64,000 bases of DNA, from contig NZ_WIXL01000003.1 of NCBI RefSeq assembly GCF_010993955.1, positions 124,001-188,000 of the forward strand. Reading direction: 5' to 3'. The notes below the pieces were generated by a model. The model worked only from the letters and a program-made list of their open reading frames with translations, did no database searches and was not told the origin of the DNA. Shown here in pieces: positions 53,127-60,841 of the stretch (positions within the stretch are counted from its first letter, which is position 1; the number at the start of each line of letters is the position of its first letter). This DNA is from Oceanobacillus halotolerans. Its GTDB lineage: Bacteria; Bacillota; Bacilli; Bacillales; Amphibacillaceae. A program made the translations under genes and the position numbers.

Positions 53127-53906
53127 CTAAACCGTTATCATTCCTTCTAAATAAGCGACAGCTTCACCGGAAATTCTAACTTTGTCACCTAAATCTGTAC
53201 AATAAAGTGTACCGCCTCGTTCCGATACTTGTCGTGCCACAAAGTCATTTTTCTGTAAGACCAATTTCCAATAGGGAACTAATGTACAATGCGCCGAACC
53301 TGTAACAGGATCTTCTGCTATTCCTGCATTTGGTGCAAAGAATCGGGATACAAAATCCACCTTATTTCCCTTTGCGGTAACAATCACACCTAATCGATCT
53401 AATTTTTTTAATTCATCCATATCTAATTCCAAATCTAAAATGTCTTCTTCTTTCTCAAACACTGCCATATAGTCTCTCGCCTTGTAGACTTCTGTTGGCA
53501 CCTTATTTAATCCCATAACCAATGCTTCAGGTGCATCACACTTTTCTCCTTCTCGTGACGGAAACATCATCGTTAAGAGATTGTTATTCTTGGATACTTC
53601 CAATATGCCGCTTTTCGTATGGAATGTAATATCATTAATGCCTTGATCGATATATGTGAAAATAACAAAAGCAGATGCTAATGTCGCATGTCCACATAAA
53701 TCTATTTCCCCTTCAGGTGTGAACCACCGTAACTCATACTCTTCTCCATTTTTTACAAAAAAGGCCGTTTCCGATAAATTATTTTCTACCGCAATGTGTT
53801 GCATAACGTCTTCTGAAATCCATTCGTCTAATGGACATACTGCAGCTGGATTTCCTTTAAACTGTTCATTGGTAAAGGCGTCAATTTGATAGATTGGTAG
53901 TTTCAT
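53127..53906 (-). CDS. PhzF family isomerase
   Basis: A 259-residue PhzF/DapF-fold protein. The catalytic glutamate is E46 in NNLSETAFF. Further typical motifs are LRWFTPEGEIDLCGHATLA and GIAEDPVTGSAH. PhzF in phenazine producers isomerises a cyclic intermediate; most relatives, including this one, have unknown substrates since no phenazine genes are nearby. The ATG has a GGGGAGA-like site. Monocistronic. Confidence 0.9.
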   Translation of the reverse strand: MKLPIYQIDAFTNEQFKGNPAAVCPLDEWISEDVMQHIAVENNLSETAFFVKNGEEYELRWFTPEGEIDLCGHATLASAFVIFTYIDQGINDITFHTKSGILEVSKNNNLLTMMFPSREGEKCDAPEALVMGLNKVPTEVYKARDYMAVFEKEEDILDLELDMDELKKLDRLGVIVTAKGNKVDFVSRFFAPNAGIAEDPVTGSAHCTLVPYWKLVLQKNDFVARQVSERGGTLYCTDLGDKVRISGEAVAYLEGMITV

Positions 53907-53949
53907 TTATACTATCTCCCCTTTTCCTATTAATCCAAACCAACATTTG

Positions 53950-54296
53950 TTTCTAATTAAATTACATCATGTTGAAGCGCGTTTTGCAAATGGAAGATTT
54001 CCTGCTATATCCCTGGGAATGCTTTTATCTCCGGAATAGGTTTTGGTGAAGGTGATCGTTATAAATTGGCTGCAATCTCCATGGTTTCACAATCATATAA
54101 CAACTGGGCTAGCGTTTCATCAGAAAGTGTTGGACGATCACTTTTCTTGGAACAATTTTCTAGCAAATACCCTAAATACTCAATGCTTCTTTCTATCTCT
54201 TATCCTCATTATCATCTCTCAAATAATCTGATTGTAACACTTTTTCGTTATGAAATGTTACATTGTAATTGTAATTGGTCCCCCTCTCTGAATTAA
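53950..54296 (+). pseudogene. Possible degraded coding remnant
   Basis: Two open stretches in different frames look coding by composition. The first, ending at 54027, reads VEARFANGRFPAISLGM. The second, 54026-54296, reads GDRYKLAAISMVSQSYNNW and onward to a TAA. A frameshift near 54020 would join them. I recognise no family and no start, so this is only a candidate for a decayed gene. Confidence 0.3.
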
Positions 54297-54434
54297 AAAT
54301 ACTGCAAAATTTATCTTAGAAAAGCGCAACGCAAAACGATTATCACACTTATGACATTCTATAAGATTAGATACTAAAAACATTATTCATACGGCTATTA
54401 TAGTTCTCCTAAGTGATATTTATATATCAGCGAA
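54297..54434. other. Intergenic stretch
   Basis: AT-rich spacer between the possible remnant and the ssuB terminator; nothing is recognised. Confidence 0.35.
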
Positions 54435-54474
54435 AAATAGGATACCAATCACTATTCGATTAGGTATCCTATTT
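54435..54474 (-). terminator. Terminator downstream of the ssu-like operon
   Basis: AAATAGGATACC and GGTATCCTATTT form a 12-base stem with a 16-base loop, about 90 bases after the ssuB-like stop. Confidence 0.7.
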
Positions 54475-54561
54475 CACTTGTTAATTGGGTTTTTCTCCAT
54501 CAAAAAGTGAACTACTTCCATAAGATGAGAGAGCTTTTCCAAGTAATTATGACTTATCAAG

Positions 54562-55350
54562 TTAAGAGATAATTGGAGATTCCTGATTGACTACGATGCT
54601 ATAATGGTTCTTACTTTTCCGGTTCATAATTCTCGCTAAAATCTCTTCCACATACATAGAAAAGTCTGGATTTGTACGCTGACGTGGTCTTGGTAAATGA
54701 ATGGGCTGATTTATGCTAATTTTTCCATTATCAATGAGTATCACACGATCTGCTATTGCGACAGCTTCTTCGACATCGTGTGTAACAAGAATGGCTGTAA
54801 ATTTCCTTTGTTCCCATAATGATTCAATCAGTCCTTGCATCTCTATACGGGTAAGTGCGTCTAGTGCACCTAAAGGTTCATCTAACAATAATAAGGATGG
54901 ATCATGCACCAATGCTCTAGCCAATGCAACACGCTGTTTTTGGCCACCAGAAAGCTGGGATGGATAATCGTCAAGACGATCTTTTAACCCAACCTGTTCA
55001 AGTGCTTGTATTGCCTTTTCCTTAGAACCAGCAGATGATAAACCCAAACATACATTATCTTTCACACGTTTCCATGGAAGAAGACGGCCATCCTGAAACA
55101 TCATTCGCGCTTGTTCATTTAAACCAGATAATGTGTTTCCATCTAGTTCAATGGTTCCTCCATTACTGTTTTCTAAACCAGCAATTAATCGTAATAGTGT
55201 ACTTTTGCCACATCCACTTTTCCCTACAATGGCAACAAACTCCCCTTCTTCTATCTTTAAATCTAATCCTTCCAAAACGTTTCGCTGATCATAACGTTTT
55301 TCGATGCTGTTGAGCGATACGTTCATTCCTTGTGTTTCGACCTTTTTCAA
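54562..55350 (-). CDS. ssuB: Aliphatic sulfonate-type ABC transporter ATP-binding protein
   Basis: A 262-residue ATPase of the nitrate/sulfonate/taurine importer class. Walker A GKSGCGKST (about residue 43), LLPWKRVKDNV, signature LSGGQKQR and Walker B LLLDEPLGALD are intact; SsuB-like length. The start is TTG at 55350 behind AAGGGGG. It is the last gene of the ssuA-ssuC-ssuB set. The permease and binding protein are encoded directly upstream. Confidence 0.9.
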   Translation of the reverse strand: MKKVETQGMNVSLNSIEKRYDQRNVLEGLDLKIEEGEFVAIVGKSGCGKSTLLRLIAGLENSNGGTIELDGNTLSGLNEQARMMFQDGRLLPWKRVKDNVCLGLSSAGSKEKAIQALEQVGLKDRLDDYPSQLSGGQKQRVALARALVHDPSLLLLDEPLGALDALTRIEMQGLIESLWEQRKFTAILVTHDVEEAVAIADRVILIDNGKISINQPIHLPRPRQRTNPDFSMYVEEILARIMNRKSKNHYSIVVNQESPIIS

Positions 55351-55416
55351 TTTTAAATTCCCCCTTGTGCCGTTCCTTTATCGAATTGTAAACGTCAACA
55401 TCCAGTCACAGAAACA

Positions 55417-56181
55417 TTATCTGTCCCATTTCAGCAATTTGCCTTCAAAATACCTGGCAATAACATCAGATAGCTTTCCAAACAATGCATAGATCACAAT
55501 ACTTAATACGATCACATCCATTTGCATGAATTCCCGAGCATTCATTGCCATATACCCTATTCCCGTTTGCGCAGAAATCGTTTCGGCAACAATAAGTGTT
55601 AGCCACATGACGCCTAATGAAAATCGAATACCTACTAAAATGGACGACATTGCACCGGGTAAAATAACATGGAAAAAAAGTTCTTTCCCTTTTAGTCCAT
55701 ATGCTTTCCCCATTTCAATTAATTTTTTATCCACTGATTTAATTCCGTGATACGTGTTAATGTACACTGGAAATAGAACCCCAAGTGCAACGAGAAATAC
55801 CTTTGAGGTTTCCCCAATTCCAAACCATAAAATGACAAGCGGAATTAACGCAAGATGTGGAATGTTCCGCAGCATCTGTATCGATGTATCAAAAAGAAGG
55901 TCAGCAAAACGGAAAATGCCATTAAAGAGACCAAATAGAAATCCGATTATTCCCCCAATCAAAAATCCTGCTAAGGCTCTACCTAAGCTGATGGACATAT
56001 GATCATATAATTCTCCTGTACCCATAAGCTCATAAGCGGCTACTATAATTTGAGTTGGAGCAGGTAATATCCTTTCAGGTATTGTACCCATCCATGATAG
56101 GGTTTGCCATCCGATTAGTAATAAGAGGGGAATGAACCAGGGTAAGACCTTTTCCACTGACCCTTTTAATCTCCATGTCAT
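55417..56181 (-). CDS. ssuC: Aliphatic sulfonate-type ABC transporter permease
   Basis: A 254-residue permease with six membrane segments and the binding-protein-dependent transport signature near residues 160-185 (GLKGKELFFHVILPGAMSSILVG). ATG behind AAAGGGGAG. It forms the membrane channel with the SsuB-like ATPase. A repeat fragment (56202-56250) lies between this gene and the binding protein gene, an unusual interruption of an importer operon. Confidence 0.9.
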   Translation of the reverse strand: MTWRLKGSVEKVLPWFIPLLLLIGWQTLSWMGTIPERILPAPTQIIVAAYELMGTGELYDHMSISLGRALAGFLIGGIIGFLFGLFNGIFRFADLLFDTSIQMLRNIPHLALIPLVILWFGIGETSKVFLVALGVLFPVYINTYHGIKSVDKKLIEMGKAYGLKGKELFFHVILPGAMSSILVGIRFSLGVMWLTLIVAETISAQTGIGYMAMNAREFMQMDVIVLSIVIYALFGKLSDVIARYFEGKLLKWDR

Positions 56182-56201
56182 GTCTTAGCTCCCCTTTCTT
56201 C

Positions 56202-56250
56202 GCAAAACTTGGCTTGTCGCCGAATCCTTATAACGAACGCCTTAAATTTT
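56202..56250. repeat. Small fragment of structured repeat M3 inside the ssu operon
   Basis: AAAACTTGGCTTGTCGCCGAATCC and GAACGCCTTAAAT match the upper-arm region of the long element (for example 14391-14420), with the stem partly destroyed. It looks like an old, decayed or excised copy between ssuA and ssuC. Confidence 0.5.
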
Positions 56251-56303
56251 CGTATACTATCAACTGATTCAACTTAAAAGTTCTGAGCGCATAAATAAAG
56301 GGT

Positions 56304-57269
56304 TTACTTTTCTTCCACCGTCATCACTTCTTCTATATTTAATTCTTTTGGTATAATCTCTAGTTCATAAAATACATCCGCAATTTCTTGCTGTTCTTTT
56401 ATAATTTCTTCCGTTATCTTTTCCACACCATACACACGACGTTCTACTGACTTCTGAATTGAATCTTTATCAATATTGAGGATCGGGGCAAGCATTTCAA
56501 CTAGTTCTTCAGGATGTGAATTTGCCCATTCCGACGAGGATTCGATTTCTTCTAAGATAATATTGATTATATCCGGATGGTTTTCTTTGAATTTTTTAGT
56601 TGCAACAAAAAAGTCCCTATCCGTAGTTAGACCTTCACCATTCACAAGAAGTTTTCCATTTGAATGAAGCTCGGTAGAAGCCGCATAGGGGTCCCATACA
56701 ACCATCGCATCTATGGTACCTTGTTCAAATGCAATCCTAGCATCTCCTGGTTTAAGAAATGCAGGAGTAATATCGGAATAATTCAGTCCTGCCTTCTCCA
56801 ATGCTTTTACAAGTAAATAATGGGAACTAGATCCTTTTGAAAAGCCGATCGTTTTATTTTTTAAATCCGCTAATTCGTCAATATCGGAGTTTTCCGGGAC
56901 AAGGATTCCACTCCCTTTAAACTTTGGATAACCAACTGCGATATATTCAAAGGGAGCATCAGCAGCTTGCGCAAAAATCGGTGGTGTATTTCCCGTCCTT
57001 CCAAAATCAATACTTTCGGCATTTAGTGCTTCCACCAATAATGGGCCATCCCGAAATTGATTCCATTCCACGGTGTAACCGAGAGATTCCAATCGTTCAT
57101 CCAACGTCCCCAATGATTTCAAGATAATTAATGGTCCGTTTTTTTGATATCCAATACGGACAACCTTTCCGTCCTCTGAATTGGAAGATGCATTACTCCC
57201 TTCGCTACAACCTGTAAAAAGAGTTAGTAAAAAGAAAAATGTCATAAATAGTACGATTGTCTTATACAT
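56304..57269 (-). CDS. ssuA: Aliphatic sulfonate-type ABC transporter substrate-binding lipoprotein
   Basis: A 321-residue lipoprotein of the SsuA/TauA type. The signal ends in the lipobox LFTGC, then a Ser/Asn-rich linker and the binding domain with RIGYQKNGPLIILKSLG at its start and TGNTPPIFAQAADAPFEYI near residue 95. ATG at 57269 is used; the upstream ATG at 57281 overlaps the AAAGGA site, while TTG at 57275 is an alternative. It feeds the SsuC/SsuB importer. No ssuD monooxygenase gene is in the window. Confidence 0.9.
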   Translation of the reverse strand: MYKTIVLFMTFFFLLTLFTGCSEGSNASSNSEDGKVVRIGYQKNGPLIILKSLGTLDERLESLGYTVEWNQFRDGPLLVEALNAESIDFGRTGNTPPIFAQAADAPFEYIAVGYPKFKGSGILVPENSDIDELADLKNKTIGFSKGSSSHYLLVKALEKAGLNYSDITPAFLKPGDARIAFEQGTIDAMVVWDPYAASTELHSNGKLLVNGEGLTTDRDFFVATKKFKENHPDIINIILEEIESSSEWANSHPEELVEMLAPILNIDKDSIQKSVERRVYGVEKITEEIIKEQQEIADVFYELEIIPKELNIEEVMTVEEK

Positions 57270-57444
57270 TTGCAAGACCATCCTTTATATTTTTATTCTG
57301 ATCTTAGCCTATGTATAAAGTGAATGTAGGTTCCTGTCCACAAAGAAATTCCTGAAATTCCAGGGCTTCATAAGACATCATACCTATCTATTAAAAAAGG
57401 AAAAATTGATGTAAAAGATTAACGAAAGACCTTTCCAAGGACGA

Positions 57445-57480
57445 AAAAAATGGCTTGGAGCACGTCCAAGCCATTTTTTT
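57445..57480 (-). terminator. Terminator of the DUF3267 gene
   Basis: AAAAAATGGCTTGGA and TCCAAGCCATTTTTTT form a perfect stem around GCACG, next to the stop codon. Confidence 0.92.
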
Positions 57481-57485
57481 CATCG

Positions 57486-58028
57486 TCATACATAAACCGT
57501 AAATTTCGGATCAGTCGGGTGGTCTATCACTAATGCTTCATTAGGAAAAGGAAGTAACTTGCGATATAAGGCTAGATCACCAAAGCTACCTATTGTGAGG
57601 ATAACCCCTAGAATCGATATGGCAGGATTATTCAGGACGAGACCCAAAACTAGAGGCAAGATGCCAGTTGGGATTAACGGTAATAGTAATACCTTTTTCA
57701 TGTCGACTACTTTAATGGGTAGCTTTGCATGCGCATAGGCCATACCTAACTTGATATTAACTCCCCATGCTAACTGATTCCAGGGTACAGACCCAATATA
57801 GCGAAAACCAATTAAATGTATCGCTTCATGTATACAAACAATTAGGATCAAAGCAATCATAAACAAGAGAAAACCAGAAAATGTAATGGTTAACGATGCC
57901 TTACCGTAAAGCAATATATGTAAAACTTGTATACCAAAATACAATACAATTCCTAATAGAAAGCAAATAACATTTAACTTCAACATCGAAATCGAAACAA
58001 CCGTTTCCTTTTTATCATTTAGTTGCAT
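57486..58028 (-). CDS. DUF3267 family membrane metalloprotease-like protein
   Basis: A 180-residue membrane protein with about four hydrophobic segments and the zinc-protease-like HExxH sequence in CIHEAIHLIGF (near residue 68), the defining feature of DUF3267. Proteolytic activity is not proven for the family. ATG at 58028 has GGAGGTG at good spacing; the upstream frame does not. Confidence 0.85.
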   Translation of the reverse strand: MQLNDKKETVVSISMLKLNVICFLLGIVLYFGIQVLHILLYGKASLTITFSGFLLFMIALILIVCIHEAIHLIGFRYIGSVPWNQLAWGVNIKLGMAYAHAKLPIKVVDMKKVLLLPLIPTGILPLVLGLVLNNPAISILGVILTIGSFGDLALYRKLLPFPNEALVIDHPTDPKFTVYV

Positions 58029-58115
58029 TTGTTCACCTCCATCTTCTAACATTGGTTTTAAACAAAATATGTTATCGTTAAAAGTGTAGATAATTATCCT
58101 TAGGTGTGATTATAC

Positions 58116-58295
58116 ATGAACATAGTTAAAAAGTTATATACCTTACTTATTTTGTAAGCAGTAGTCGTAGGGATCAGTGCTGGACAGATTGAATTCATAT
58201 GGATGAATGCGGAAAACACCATAATTTTAGAGATGCCTACTCTTGCCATTGTCACGCAAGTCCTCCTATTTATGGATAAAAGTAATAGAGTATAA
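58116..58295 (+). pseudogene. Small membrane protein gene interrupted by a nonsense codon
   Basis: From ATG at 58116 the frame encodes MNIVKKLYTLLIL, then a TAA at codon 14, then continues without further stop for 45 codons (AVVVGISAGQIEFIW and onward) to TAA at 58293-58295. The combined product would be a 59-residue protein with two hydrophobic segments. AGGTGTGAT precedes the ATG. A point mutation creating TAA is the simplest explanation. Confidence 0.55.
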
Positions 58296-58330
58296 AACTA
58301 GTAAATATAATATTATTTTTTTGATGATAT

Positions 58331-58651
58331 TTATTTCTTTTCAGCAACAACAGCTGTTCCATATGCTAGAAGTTCTGCAGCACCATTGGTAACTTGTGAG
58401 GTCACAAATCGCACATTAACCACAGCATTTGCTCCAGCTTTTTCAGCATCCTCCACCATTCGTTGCATTGCTCGTTGTCTTGATTCAGTCATCATTTCAG
58501 TATACTCTTTCACCTCACCACCAACCACATTTCGTAGACTGGCCACAATGTCTTTCCCGACATGCTTCGCTCGCACGACATTCCCTTTTGCCATCCCTTT
58601 TACTTCTACAATATCATACCCCGGAATAGTTTCAGTATTGACTAAGATCAT
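58331..58651 (-). CDS. YbjQ family protein
   Basis: A 106-residue protein of the YbjQ (UPF0145) family, with the characteristic ILVNTETIPGYDIVEVKGMAKG start, RAKHVGKDIVASLRNVVGGEVKEYTEMM and AGANAVVNVRF segments. It forms pentamers in known structures and has unknown function. The ATG at 58651 has AGGAGG at a normal distance; the one at 58657 is too close. It overlaps the preceding membrane protein gene by 20 bases. Confidence 0.9.
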   Translation of the reverse strand: MILVNTETIPGYDIVEVKGMAKGNVVRAKHVGKDIVASLRNVVGGEVKEYTEMMTESRQRAMQRMVEDAEKAGANAVVNVRFVTSQVTNGAAELLAYGTAVVAEKK

Positions 58652-58853
58652 CTCCATCTTCCTCCTTTTTGTTTTGAATCCTATCTTTCAGAACACCCAT
58701 AAACACAAGAACTGTTCCCAAACCACCGATCACACTAGCGAGGATTAGAGTCACTAACGAATACCACCAATTATCTGCTATAAAAGGAACCGCAAAGGAT
58801 ACGATGTATAATATTGTGCTTATTGGAAACATGCTAACACCAATTCGAATCAT
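58632..58853 (-). CDS. Two-helix membrane protein upstream of ybjQ-like gene
   Basis: A 73-residue protein with two hydrophobic segments and an acidic tail (NKKEEDGDDLSQY). AAAGGAG precedes the ATG. It is translationally linked to the YbjQ-like gene, suggesting related functions. No family is recognised. Confidence 0.7.
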   Translation of the reverse strand: MIRIGVSMFPISTILYIVSFAVPFIADNWWYSLVTLILASVIGGLGTVLVFMGVLKDRIQNKKEEDGDDLSQY

Positions 58854-58949
58854 GAGTTTCTCCTTTTAAGGATGTTGTGTAGTAGCAATCATCCCTTAAT
58901 TAAATAATACTATAAAAAAAGAGTACATATTATTCAGCACTCTTCATTA

Positions 58950-59189
58950 TTACTTTTGTTTTTTTAATACGCACAGTTCCTTCTCCAGTTTGTTCACCTT
59001 ATCAGCAATGAAATCCACTTCAATAATTGATTCATTGATCAATTCAAACTGTCTCCCCACACCTTCTAATTTCGCTTCAATGGTATCAAATCGAATATGC
59101 ATTTCTAATTTTAATTCATTTATATTTGATTTCATACTTTTCATTTCCGTACTCATTTCCCGCAATAAATCGAGAATCTGTTTTTCCAT
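58950..59189 (-). CDS. Small coiled-coil protein
   Basis: A 79-residue coiled coil (MSTEMKSMKSNINELKLEMH and following heptads). It resembles the N-terminal parts of the proteins at 7600 and 44662. The function is unknown. A binding site is weak (GGGTGATTAA) but present. Confidence 0.65.
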   Translation of the reverse strand: MEKQILDLLREMSTEMKSMKSNINELKLEMHIRFDTIEAKLEGVGRQFELINESIIEVDFIADKVNKLEKELCVLKKQK

Positions 59190-59263
59190 TTAATCACCCT
59201 ATTGCTATTATATTTTATATTTATTAAACAAGCACCACTTTTTCCTCTAATATTCCTAACATC

Positions 59264-59875
59264 TTATGGTTTACTTTTTTCATATAACTTATTGGCTTTA
59301 TAGGCACTAATCAAATATAACACCATCATTACTGGAATAAATAACCATGCAAATCCCCTAAAAAATGCAAATGGTGTTTCAAACAAAAACGCTCTCCAAA
59401 AGGCTACTCCCGTCATTTCCCACAATCCCGGGGTGAAATACAACGCTTTTGGATTAACGAGCACTTCAAGATTGATCATGTCCATCGTGATTAATACTAC
59501 TAATAATGGTAAGTAACACATGGAAAGTTCCATAGACATATCGGATAACCGTTTATATTTACCTGCTTTCGATAACTTATCAGAAAAAATATCATCATCA
59601 CTTGCTTCCGACATTTTTTGAAAATATTGTGCACCAGAATTCTTTTTCCCAGCAATATGTTTCCATCCGCTATCTTCAAATAATATGCGATATTCCAGGA
59701 AGTCCTCTTGTTTTTTAAACCTTCGATAGTCAATTTTGATGACGGCATCTTCTGGTTCGGCGGCGCGAAATTTGTATCCAAATGATCGATCTTCCAGCTG
59801 GTAGCCTTGTTTGGCCATGTCACGTAACCATTTCTCCTCTTTCTCCAAATCCAAAAAATACTTAAATTTTCTCAT
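59264..59875 (-). CDS. DUF2812 family membrane protein
   Basis: A 203-residue protein. The DUF2812 domain (KFKYFLDLEKEEKWLRDMA at the start; QGYQLEDRSFGYKF) is followed by two membrane segments near residues 120-142 and 165-195. It starts at ATG 59875 inside the PadR gene (14-base overlap). DUF2812 proteins are routinely encoded with PadR-type regulators and are presumed to be controlled by them. Confidence 0.88.
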   Translation of the reverse strand: MRKFKYFLDLEKEEKWLRDMAKQGYQLEDRSFGYKFRAAEPEDAVIKIDYRRFKKQEDFLEYRILFEDSGWKHIAGKKNSGAQYFQKMSEASDDDIFSDKLSKAGKYKRLSDMSMELSMCYLPLLVVLITMDMINLEVLVNPKALYFTPGLWEMTGVAFWRAFLFETPFAFFRGFAWLFIPVMMVLYLISAYKANKLYEKSKP

Positions 59876-60194
59876 CCGAAATACCCCCAAATTGATTTTC
59901 GGTTATCCGAATCATATGTCGCATTCGTTCAAAGTCTAATCGCAAAACTTCTTTCCCTTTGTCTGTAATGACATAGGTTTTTCGCCGTTTATCTTCTGAT
60001 TTCACCGATTGAATCAGCTCTTGTTTGAGTAAATTTTCAATTGCGCCATAAAGTGTTCCTGCTGCTATTTTGACTTGTTGATCACTTAACTCCTCCACTT
60101 TTTGCATAATCCGATACCCATGTGCTGTTTCGATTAAAACTAAAAGAATGTAATAGGTCGTTTCGGTTAATGGTAAATTCTTATCCCGATTCAT
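59862..60194 (-). CDS. PadR family transcriptional regulator
   Basis: A 110-residue winged-helix regulator. The PadR pattern LTETTYYILLVLIETAHGYRIM and AAGTLYGAIENLLKQELI is complete. It probably represses its own operon, which includes the DUF2812 gene. A 21-bp palindrome lies in its promoter at 60218-60238. GGAGGGG precedes the ATG at 60194. Confidence 0.9.
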   Translation of the reverse strand: MNRDKNLPLTETTYYILLVLIETAHGYRIMQKVEELSDQQVKIAAGTLYGAIENLLKQELIQSVKSEDKRRKTYVITDKGKEVLRLDFERMRHMIRITENQFGGISDEKI

Positions 60195-60217
60195 AAGCCC
60201 CTCCAATTATAGACATA

Positions 60218-60238
60218 CTATACAGTTAAACTGTATAG
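60218..60238. promoter_or_regulatory. Palindrome upstream of padR-like gene, candidate operator
   Basis: CTATACAGTT-A-AACTGTATAG is symmetrical except for its centre and lies 24 bases upstream of the regulator's start, where a self-regulating PadR protein would bind. Confidence 0.6.
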
Positions 60239-60249
60239 CTCAATAGTAA

Positions 60250-60283
60250 AAAAGCACAATTCCCTACATAAGATTGCGCTTTT
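60250..60283. terminator. Terminator-like hairpin
   Basis: AAAAAAGCACAATT and AGATTGCGCTTTTTT pair with one or two mismatches and have A/T tracts on both flanks. It lies upstream of padR and would end transcription arriving from the gene at 60536. Confidence 0.65.
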
Positions 60284-60312
60284 TTGTTTGATATTTGGTT
60301 GTGTAGGGAGAG

Positions 60313-60512
60313 ATGTTGCATGAGTTTGAGGTGGTGTTGCACAAGTTTGTGCTGTGGTTGCATGACATTTGGGTGCTGTTGCACGAGTTTGTGCTGTGGT
60401 TGCATGACATTTGGATAGCGCCGCACGACCTCTCGCTATCACACGAGATTGTGCTGTCATTGCATAAAATTCAAGTGCCGCCGCACGAGTTTGTGCATCT
60501 GTTGCATGAGTC
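60313..60512. repeat. 21-bp phased degenerate repeat array 3
   Basis: TTGCA[TC]GA-like cores begin at 60316, 60337, 60358, 60379, 60400 and 60421, then (after one 18-base step) at 60439, 60460, 60481 and 60502. Ten units. A 71-codon open frame covers the array, reading repeated LHEF-like heptads, but it is probably a by-product of the periodicity. Confidence 0.9.
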
Positions 60513-60535
60513 AACAGCAATTTTTTAATAAAACA

Positions 60536-60736
60536 CTACTCCCTCCTATTTTGTAAATATTTTTGAGTTAACAATCCAGCATTAAAAACAGATGAGATCA
60601 GCGCTATGTAAAACAATACCCTTGTATATAAGAACTCCTCTCGGCCAGTAAACTCAATATATGAAAAAGACCCAACCACAAAGAGAGTGGCAGTGATGAT
60701 GGATAACACAAATTGTCCTTTAACGGATCTAATCAT
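60536..60736 (-). CDS. Two-helix small membrane protein, hypothetical
   Basis: A 66-residue protein with two hydrophobic segments. GAGGAG precedes the ATG. It is not recognised; it stands alone upstream of the phased repeat array. Confidence 0.6.
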   Translation of the reverse strand: MIRSVKGQFVLSIITATLFVVGSFSYIEFTGREEFLYTRVLFYIALISSVFNAGLLTQKYLQNRRE

Positions 60737-60841
60737 GCTCTCACACTCCTCTAATATTATTTATTATTTATCCACAAATTTTTCATAAAAAATGAGTATG
60801 TACAAATACTATGCATATACGCCATTATAGGAGAGATAAAT

